DNA of 41,306 nt, taken from the NCBI GenBank assembly GCA_001899765.1, contig MKWM01000035.1, forward strand, positions 1-41,306, in the 5' to 3' direction. The notes under the pieces are model-generated. The model did not search any database, was not told the DNA's origin, and was given only the letters and a program-made list of their open reading frames with translations. Position 1 is the first letter of the stretch. The number at the start of each line of letters is the position of its first letter. Shown piece after piece: positions 35,839 through 41,306 of this stretch. Position numbers and translations under genes: made by a program. Source of the DNA: Thiobacillus sp. 63-78 (GTDB lineage Bacteria; Pseudomonadota; Gammaproteobacteria; Burkholderiales; Thiobacillaceae).

Positions 35839-36609
35839 TCAACCATCCCACGCATCCTTGGCGGCCCGGATCGCGCCGAATACCTCGGCGGGCGTGGGGT
35901 GCGGACGCTTCAGGTAGCGGCTGGCAAAGGCCGTCATGGCGGGATCGTGGAAGCGCAGGAAGGGATTGGTGGCTTTTTCCAGCCCCAGGGTCGAAGGCAG
36001 GGTGGGGCGATGCTCCGCACGCAGGGCACGGTCGGACCGTTCGCGTTCGAGCAGTGCCGGATTGGCGCCATCGATGGTTTTGGCAAAGTCAATATTGCTC
36101 AGGGTGTATTCGTGCGCGCAGCAGACCCGGGTAGTATCGGGCAGCGCTAGAATGGCGTCGAGGCTGGCAGCCATGATCGCGGGGCTGCCTTCGAACAGTT
36201 TCCCGCAGCCGCATCCGAACACGGTGTCGCCGCAAAACAGGCTGCCGTGGCCGACATAGCTGATGTGGTCGAGCGTGTGGCCCGGGGTGGCCAATACGTC
36301 GAAATGTAAAAGCGGTTCGGCGATATCGACCGGATCGCCGCCGCGCAGGACGTGGGTGACCGCAGGAATGCGCGGATTGTCCGGCGCATGGACGGGGCAG
36401 TCGTAGCGTTGACGCAGCAGGACGTTGCCGCCAGTATGGTCGCGGTGATGATGGGTGATCAGGACAGCGCTCAGGGTGAGCCGATGGGCGTCGAGAAAGG
36501 CGATCAGCGGCGCGGGATCGCCGGGGTCCACCGCGACGGCGTGGCGGCCGTCGTGCAGCACCCAGATGTAGTTGTCGTCGAACGCGGGCAGGGGGATGAG
36601 TGTCAACAT
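35839..36609 (-). CDS. gloB: Hydroxyacylglutathione hydrolase (glyoxalase II)
   Basis: Metallo-beta-lactamase-fold enzyme that hydrolyses S-lactoylglutathione in methylglyoxal detoxification. The 256-residue protein shows the binuclear metal motif THHHRDHTGG, then PGHTLDHISY, GDTVFGCGCGKLFEG and CAHEYTLSN. The C-terminal glutathione-binding region includes NPFLR. It is divergent from the methyltransferase gene, with 30 bp between starts, and upstream of mltD. Confidence 0.96.
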   Translation of the reverse strand: MLTLIPLPAFDDNYIWVLHDGRHAVAVDPGDPAPLIAFLDAHRLTLSAVLITHHHRDHTGGNVLLRQRYDCPVHAPDNPRIPAVTHVLRGGDPVDIAEPLLHFDVLATPGHTLDHISYVGHGSLFCGDTVFGCGCGKLFEGSPAIMAASLDAILALPDTTRVCCAHEYTLSNIDFAKTIDGANPALLERERSDRALRAEHRPTLPSTLGLEKATNPFLRFHDPAMTAFASRYLKRPHPTPAEVFGAIRAAKDAWDG

Positions 36610-36639
36610 GATAGGCGCGGCAGGACAGGAGAAAAGACT

Positions 36640-37377
36640 ATGTTATCCAAGCTGGATGCCGGATGGTTCGAAACGCCGCTCGGACGGCACCTGTTGTTTC
36701 GCGAACAGCGCTACTTCGACGGCGCCGTGTCGGATGTATTCGGTTTCAATGCGGTACAGGTGGGGCTGCCGCAGATCGAATTCCTGCGTAACAGCCGTAT
36801 TCCCCTGCGCGTGACGTGTGCGGTCGAAGCGGACGGACAGGTCCGGGCCGACCCCATGTTTCTGCCGTTCGAGTGTCAGTCGCTCGATCTGCTGCTGCTG
36901 CCGCACGTGCTGGAATTCAGCTCCAATCCCCATCAGGTGCTGCGTGAAGCCGAGCGCGTATTGCGCCCGGAAGGCCGGCTGGTGCTGGCTGGATTCAATC
37001 CACGCAGCCTGTGGGGACTGGCGCGCAGGCTGCAGGGCGGCGAGCGCGGTTACCCGTGGAACGGCAGTTTCCTGAATATTTCGCGGGTGAAGGACTGGAT
37101 GGCGCTGCTCGGACTCGAAGTGGCGGCGGGCAGCATGTGCTGTTATCGCCCGCCGGTCAATTGCGAGAACTGGCTGCGCCGCCTGCGCTTCATGGAACCG
37201 GCGGGCGACCGCTGGTGGGCGATGGGCGGCGGCGTGTATTTCCTTCAGGCGGTCAAGCGCGTGCAGGGCATGAACATCATCCAGCCGCAGTGGACCACGC
37301 CGGTCGCGCAGCGTCTGCTGTCGCCCGCGGCCAAGGTCGTCAACCTCAAGCAGTATCGGGTCCGGCGTGAGCGCTGA
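36640..37377 (+). CDS. YafS-like class I SAM-dependent methyltransferase
   Basis: A 245-residue protein of the methyltransferase-11 type. The core [45 protein letters not shown] is typical of the second half of the fold. The glycine-rich SAM loop expected before it (around residues 35-60) is not recognisable, so activity is open. The ATG at 36640 has AGGAG ten bases upstream. Position between gloB and rnhA matches E. coli yafS. The target is unknown. Its 3' end overlaps rnhA by 11 bp. Confidence 0.85.
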   Translation: MLSKLDAGWFETPLGRHLLFREQRYFDGAVSDVFGFNAVQVGLPQIEFLRNSRIPLRVTCAVEADGQVRADPMFLPFECQSLDLLLLPHVLEFSSNPHQVLREAERVLRPEGRLVLAGFNPRSLWGLARRLQGGERGYPWNGSFLNISRVKDWMALLGLEVAAGSMCCYRPPVNCENWLRRLRFMEPAGDRWWAMGGGVYFLQAVKRVQGMNIIQPQWTTPVAQRLLSPAAKVVNLKQYRVRRER

Positions 37378-37813
37378 CATCATCCACATCTACAGCGATG
37401 GCGCCTGCAAGGGGAATCCCGGGATGGGCGGTTGGGGCGCCCTGCTGGTCACGCACGCTCACCGCAAGGAAATCAGCGGGGGCGAGGCCAACACCACCAA
37501 CAACCGCATGGAAATGACCGCCGTGATTCGTGCGCTGGAATTGTTGAAGCGCCCCTCCAGCGTCGAGGTCCATACCGACTCGCAATACGTGCAGAAAGGC
37601 ATCAGCGAATGGATGCCGGGCTGGAAGCGGCGCGGCTGGCGCACCGCGGACGGCAAGCCGGTCAAGAACCAGGATCTGTGGCTGCAACTGGATGCCTTGA
37701 GCCGGTTGCATCGCATCGAATGGAAATGGGTACGTGGCCACGCCGGCCATCCCGAAAACGAACGCGCTGATGCCCTGGCCAATCTGGGCGTGCTGCAGGC
37801 GCAACAACACTGA
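37367..37813 (+). CDS. rnhA: Ribonuclease HI
   Basis: Cuts the RNA strand of RNA-DNA hybrids. The 148-residue protein has the four catalytic acidic residues in [11 protein letters not shown] (D), [10 protein letters not shown] (E), [10 protein letters not shown] (D) and NERADALAN (D), plus the [13 protein letters not shown] histidine loop. The start is a GTG (37367) inside the 3' end of the methyltransferase gene. dnaQ begins 10 bp after its stop. Confidence 0.97.
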   Translation: MSADIIHIYSDGACKGNPGMGGWGALLVTHAHRKEISGGEANTTNNRMEMTAVIRALELLKRPSSVEVHTDSQYVQKGISEWMPGWKRRGWRTADGKPVKNQDLWLQLDALSRLHRIEWKWVRGHAGHPENERADALANLGVLQAQQH

Positions 37814-37823
37814 TCCCCGAACC

Positions 37824-38528
37824 ATGCGGCAAATCATTCTCGATACTGAAACCACCGGCCTCGATCCCAGCCAGGGCCATCGCATCATCGAAGTGGCGGC
37901 GGTTGAAATGATCAACCGCCGACTCACCGGCAACCATCTGCATCGCTATGTGAATCCGGATCGGGATATCGACGCCGGGGCCATGCAGGTGCACGGCATC
38001 ACCCCCGAGTTCCTGCAGGACAAGCCGCGTTTTTCCAGCGTGGCCCAGGAGTTCGTCGATTTCATACGCGGCGCCGAGCTGATCATCCACAACGCGCCTT
38101 TCGACGTCGGTTTCCTCAATATGGAACTGCGTCTGCTCGAGATGCCCTTGCTGGACAACTGGTGCGACGGGGTGACGGATACGCTGTCGATGGCCAAAGC
38201 GCTGCACCCCGGCCAGCGCAACAATCTGGATGCGCTGTGCAAACGCTACGGCATCGATAACACCGCGCGCACGCTGCACGGTGCGTTGCTCGACTGCGAA
38301 CTGCTGGCGGCAGTGTATCTGGCGTTGACGCGCGGCCAGGAAAGTCTGTCGATCGGGCTGGAAGTGCGTAGCACAGAGGCCGACCAGACTGCCGCGCGTG
38401 CGCGTCCCCGCCCCATCGTGCTCGCGGCGACGTCGGACGAGCTTGCCGCGCATGCACGCGTGCTGGAAGCCATCACAGGTGAAAGCAAGGGAACGTGTCT
38501 GTGGGTTGAGGGGCGGGAGGCCGTTTGA
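37824..38528 (+). CDS. dnaQ: DNA polymerase III epsilon subunit (proofreading exonuclease)
   Basis: 3'-5' DEDDh exonuclease of the replicative polymerase. The 234-residue protein opens MRQIILDTETTGLDPSQGHR (D and E of Exo I). It has VHGITPEFL, HNAPFDVGFLNMEL (Exo II D) and the late TLHGALLDCELLAAVY (His and Asp of Exo III). The C-terminal 40 residues form the short tail that binds the alpha subunit. The ATG at 37824 gives family length. It shares its direction with rnhA, whereas in E. coli the two are divergent. Confidence 0.96.
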   Translation: MRQIILDTETTGLDPSQGHRIIEVAAVEMINRRLTGNHLHRYVNPDRDIDAGAMQVHGITPEFLQDKPRFSSVAQEFVDFIRGAELIIHNAPFDVGFLNMELRLLEMPLLDNWCDGVTDTLSMAKALHPGQRNNLDALCKRYGIDNTARTLHGALLDCELLAAVYLALTRGQESLSIGLEVRSTEADQTAARARPRPIVLAATSDELAAHARVLEAITGESKGTCLWVEGREAV

Positions 38529-38709
38529 CGCTTTCCGCGAAGGCGAACCGGCGGCGCGTGCGCCAGCGCACCATTCAACCGGGAACGGCCTGTCCCTGCA
38601 TGGGCGCTGCGGAAGCGCTGACCACGCTGCCGGAGCGGACGGCGCGTTCGCCCGGATTCGCCTCGCCGTTCGGGACCGGTCCGGAAAAACGTCTGGCGGG
38701 AGACAATTG

Positions 38710-40803
38710 ATGATGCGGTCACTGGGAATACGGGGGCGTGTCATCGGATTGGCCATCGTTCCAGTGGGCATTGTCGGCGTTCTGCTGATGTTTCAGCTCA
38801 TCACCGGAAAGATCGACGACCTCGACCAGTCCTTGCGTACCCGTGCCCTGGCCATTGCCCGCCAATTGGCGCCCGCGGCCGAATATGGCGTAGCCTCGGG
38901 CAATATCGACTTGCTGCAGACGCTGCTGGAAAAAGCGGCGATCGAACCTGACGTGCGCGGCGTGGCGGTCTTCTCGGAAAATGGTCAATGGCTGACCCAG
39001 TTCGGTCTGGGTAGCTGGATCAATCCGGCTGAAGAAAACATGCCGGCCGATCATATCTACCAGTTCGAATACCAGGACAGGCTGGTCTATTACGCACCGA
39101 TCACGCGTACCGAGGCGAGGGGGGGCGATCTCAATTCGAACGGCCTGCCGGCAGCGCAACCGACCGGCCAGACCCGGCTGATCGGGTGGGTGGGACTGGA
39201 TGTGTCGCGCAGCACCACCATCCGGAGCCAGCGTGAATCCATTCTGCGCAGCCTGGTCATCCTGCTGACCGGTTTGGGGATCAGCCTGTATTTCGCCTGG
39301 CGCATCGGACGTCAGATCACCCGCCCGATCCTGTCGCTGACCCATACAGTCAGCCGTATCGGCGAAGGACATCTGGATGAACGCGTGGACACGAGCGGGC
39401 AGGCCGAACTGGGGATGCTGCAGCGCGGCATCCAGCACATGGCAGCCCATTTGCAGGCGATGCAGGGCCAGATGCAGGAGAAGATCGACGGGGCCACGGC
39501 ACGTCTGGTTTATCAGGCCAGCCACGATGCGCTGACGGGGCTGATCAACCGCCGTGAATTCGAGCAGCGCCTCGAACGCGCGTTGCTGTCGGCCCTGCAG
39601 CAGGATCGCGAACATGCGCTGTGCTACATGGATCTCGACCAGTTCAAGGTGATCAACGATTCCTGCGGCCATGCCGCGGGCGACGAGTTGCTGCGCCAGC
39701 TGGCGTTGCTGCTGAAGGGCCATTTGCGCGAACGCGATACGCTGGCCCGCCTGGGGGGCGACGAGTTTGCCCTGCTGCTGGAAAATTGCAGCATTCCGGA
39801 TGCCCTGGCGGTGGCGGACACGTTCCGCGCCGAAGTGCAGCGTTTCCGCTTCAAATGGGAAGACCGCATATTCTCGGTCGGCATGAGCGTGGGCATGGTG
39901 GCGATCAATGCCGACAGTGGCGCTGCGGCAAGCCTGATGTCGGCGGCGGATGCGGCATGCTATGTGGCCAAGGATCGCGGGCGCAACCAGATTCATCTGT
40001 ACGAAAGCCGCGATTCCGAACTGGTGCGCCATCGGGGGGAAATGCAATGGGTGACGCGCGTCCAGCGGGCATTGGAGGAACACCGCCTGCGTCTCTCATG
40101 GCAGGAGATCCGCCGTGCCGACGGCGTCGTGGAGCCGGTCCGCCATGTCGAATTGCTGCTGCGGATGATCGACGAAGACGGCAGCGAAATCCTGCCGATG
40201 GCGTTCATTCCGGCGGCCGAACGTTATTCCATCATGCCGGCCGTCGACAGCTGGGTGATCGAGGAGACGCTGCGTCTGTGCCAGCATTACCTGGCGAGCA
40301 CACGCGAGCGGAATTGCCTGTTTGCGGTCAATCTGTCGGGGGCGTCGTTGAAGGATCCGGCATTCCGCCGCATGCTGCTGGCAAGTCTTGACGAAAACCC
40401 GGCCTTCGGCCCGCATCTGTGCTTCGAGATCACCGAAACGGCCGCCATCGGCAACCTGACCATCGTCAACGAATTTATCGAGGCCATGCGGGCGTTCGGC
40501 TGCAGCTTCGCACTCGACGATTTCGGCAGCGGCCTGTCGTCCTTCACCTACCTGAAGAATCTGAACGTGGATTACCTCAAGATCGATGGCGCATTCGTGC
40601 GCGATATCGCCAGCAATGCCATCGATCGCTCCATGGTTGAGGCCATTCATCGCATCGGCCACCAGATGGGGCTGAAAACGGTGGCCGAATACGTCGAATC
40701 CGAGCAGATTCTGGCGCTTTTGCGGCAGATGGGGATGGATTATGTGCAAGGGAACGGGATACACCGGCCCGAACCGCTGGAAAGCCTCTGCCGGCAGCCG
40801 TGA
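38710..40803 (+). CDS. Membrane-bound GGDEF-EAL cyclic-di-GMP protein
   Basis: A 697-residue sensor enzyme. An N-terminal membrane span (about 10-31), a periplasmic sensor region (about 32-180), a second span (about 181-198) and a HAMP domain (RQITRPILSLTHTVSRIGEGHLDERV) precede the GGDEF domain. GGDEF is intact at 349-353 and lies in RLGGDEFALLLEN. The EAL domain reads VELLLRM, so the motif is ELL with the catalytic Glu kept. NLSG, EITET, DDFGSG, KID, AEYVES and the late Gln (QGNG) are present, so hydrolysis is plausible. GGGAG precedes the ATG by seven bases. The 181 bp before it hold no gene I can support. Confidence 0.94.
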   Translation: MMRSLGIRGRVIGLAIVPVGIVGVLLMFQLITGKIDDLDQSLRTRALAIARQLAPAAEYGVASGNIDLLQTLLEKAAIEPDVRGVAVFSENGQWLTQFGLGSWINPAEENMPADHIYQFEYQDRLVYYAPITRTEARGGDLNSNGLPAAQPTGQTRLIGWVGLDVSRSTTIRSQRESILRSLVILLTGLGISLYFAWRIGRQITRPILSLTHTVSRIGEGHLDERVDTSGQAELGMLQRGIQHMAAHLQAMQGQMQEKIDGATARLVYQASHDALTGLINRREFEQRLERALLSALQQDREHALCYMDLDQFKVINDSCGHAAGDELLRQLALLLKGHLRERDTLARLGGDEFALLLENCSIPDALAVADTFRAEVQRFRFKWEDRIFSVGMSVGMVAINADSGAAASLMSAADAACYVAKDRGRNQIHLYESRDSELVRHRGEMQWVTRVQRALEEHRLRLSWQEIRRADGVVEPVRHVELLLRMIDEDGSEILPMAFIPAAERYSIMPAVDSWVIEETLRLCQHYLASTRERNCLFAVNLSGASLKDPAFRRMLLASLDENPAFGPHLCFEITETAAIGNLTIVNEFIEAMRAFGCSFALDDFGSGLSSFTYLKNLNVDYLKIDGAFVRDIASNAIDRSMVEAIHRIGHQMGLKTVAEYVESEQILALLRQMGMDYVQGNGIHRPEPLESLCRQP

Positions 40804-40824
40804 GGGCGGCCGCAGCGGGACAGA

Positions 40825-41034
40825 TCAGTTGTCGATCCCGAAACCCGCATCCACGACAGCCTGCACCATGGCGGCGCGGTCGGTCCTGGCGGGGTCGTAC
40901 GTCACCCGTGCCTGACCCGGCGTAAGGGTGACGACCGCGTTTTGCACGCCCGGCAGGGCCGTCAACACCCGGGTGACGCTGTTGACGCAGCCGCCACATG
41001 TCATGCCGGTGACCGATAAGGTGATTTCGTTCAT
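40825..41034 (-). CDS. Heavy-metal-associated (CopZ-like) copper chaperone
   Basis: A 69-residue HMA-domain protein with the metal-binding GMTCGGCVNSVT (two cysteines) and a ferredoxin-like fold ending VVDAGFGIDN. Such proteins carry Cu(I), often to a CopA ATPase, but no ATPase or metal regulator is in the window. I take the ATG at 41034 (MNEITLSVTGMTCGGC). An ATG at 41058 in frame is possible but adds non-family sequence. It is convergent with the GGDEF-EAL gene. Confidence 0.9.
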   Translation of the reverse strand: MNEITLSVTGMTCGGCVNSVTRVLTALPGVQNAVVTLTPGQARVTYDPARTDRAAMVQAVVDAGFGIDN

Positions 41035-41080
41035 TCTGGAGTCCGGAAAAAGTTTCAAAGCCGGATTTTAAGCCAGACGG

Positions 41081-41112
41081 AAAGCAAAAGCCCGCGATGT
41101 GCAGACGCGGGC
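41081..41112 (-). terminator. Intrinsic terminator of flgM
   Basis: GCCCGCG (41090-41096) and CGCGGGC (41106-41112) form a 7-bp stem with a 9-nt loop. On the minus strand TTTTGCTTT follows. It lies 18 bp after the flgM stop. Confidence 0.8.
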
Positions 41113-41130
41113 AGGGGAACCTGGAGGCGC

Positions 41131-41306
41131 TTATTTCTTGCGCGGACGCTTGCGCAGGGTTTCCTTGGTGTGGTCGATCAGACGGTCGGCCACCACTTCG
41201 GCATCGACCGCAAAAGTACCGTTGGCCAGCGCGGCCTTGACCGATTCAACCTTGCCCGCGTCGGTCACATCCACTGATGCCAGCTGGGATTCGAGCGAAC
41301 GGATGC
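41131..41306 (-). CDS. flgM: Anti-sigma-28 factor FlgM, C-terminal part (5' end outside the window)
   Basis: The last 58 codons are present. They read LESQLASVDVTDAGKVESVK then AALANGTFAVDAEVVADRLI, matching the FlgM pattern in which a helix precedes IxxGxYxVDxxxVADxLI, the segment that binds FliA. The tail ends RKRPRKK. FlgM holds the flagellar sigma factor until it is exported through the hook-basal body, so a flagellar locus probably continues beyond 41306. The stop is TAA at 41131-41133. The start is not visible. Confidence 0.85.
   Translation of the reverse strand, partial: IRSLESQLASVDVTDAGKVESVKAALANGTFAVDAEVVADRLIDHTKETLRKRPRKK

Noticed and set aside
38525..38710. A 61-codon frame between dnaQ and the GGDEF-EAL gene, ending in a TGATG junction.
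   Set aside because: It starts with TTG and has no recognisable family or clear ribosome site. The same stretch is open in another frame too, as expected for GC-rich DNA.
40140..40165. A degenerate, inactive EAL domain in the GGDEF-EAL protein because the motif reads ELL.
   Set aside because: The catalytic Glu is kept, and the other metal and catalytic residues (NLSG, EITET, DDFGSG, KID, late Glu and Gln) are present, so activity cannot be excluded.

Overview
The window is about 41 kb of GC-rich bacterial chromosome, densely packed with core genes. Several features point to a betaproteobacterium, with a Thiobacillus-like sulfur oxidiser as my best guess. These are the block murJ / ribF-ileS-lspA-fkpB-ispH with divergent rpsT, a DUF3579 gene beside argD, a betaproteobacterial proteasome homolog (BPH), petABC followed by sspAB, and several DsrE-family (sulfur-relay fold) proteins. 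The genus is an inference. No phage, insertion sequence, integrase or CRISPR array was seen, and no gene-free stretch exceeds 300 bp.

Region 1 (1-8.1 kb, mostly minus strand): murJ, then ribF-ileS-lspA-fkpB-ispH with short gaps or overlaps, and rpsT divergent from murJ. ileS carries two in-frame repeat elements that lengthen the protein. Region 2 (8.1-14.8 kb): DUF3579, then argD-argF-DUF2283-argG-ppnP-BPH on the plus strand, then yajQ, a DJ-1 family gene and a two-CBS protein. Region 3 (14.9-17.0 kb, minus): cytochrome c, phhB, rsgA and a secreted DsrE protein; orn is divergent from this group.

Region 4 (17.7-22.7 kb) is the most interesting part. A secreted DsrE protein is divergent from an operon of ECF sigma factor, transmembrane anti-sigma factor with a periplasmic DsrE-like domain, and secreted thioredoxin-fold/YyaL-type protein (interrupted by an in-frame TAG). 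The intergenic region holds two ECF-type promoters facing outward with the same -35 heptamer, the same 15-bp spacer and a shared CGTC in the -10. That suggests one autoregulated periplasmic thiol or sulfur sensing module. A DegS/AlgW-like protease, the enzyme class that cuts RseA-type anti-sigma factors, lies next to it.

Region 5 (22.8-27.5 kb): petABC (cytochrome bc1 complex), sspA-sspB, tRNA-Thr(TGT) and fabI. Region 6 (27.6-34.1 kb): a four-gene peptide-type ABC importer whose genes all overlap. Region 7 (34.2-41.3 kb): mltD, gloB, a yafS-like methyltransferase, rnhA and dnaQ (an order also known from E. coli), a GGDEF-EAL protein, a copper-chaperone-like HMA protein and the 3' end of flgM.

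Two families of short palindromic repeats occur: one built on a CCCTCTCCCGC core (three sites) and one with GTTCGCCCTGAGCTTGTCGA-type arms (one site). Each has one copy inside ileS.
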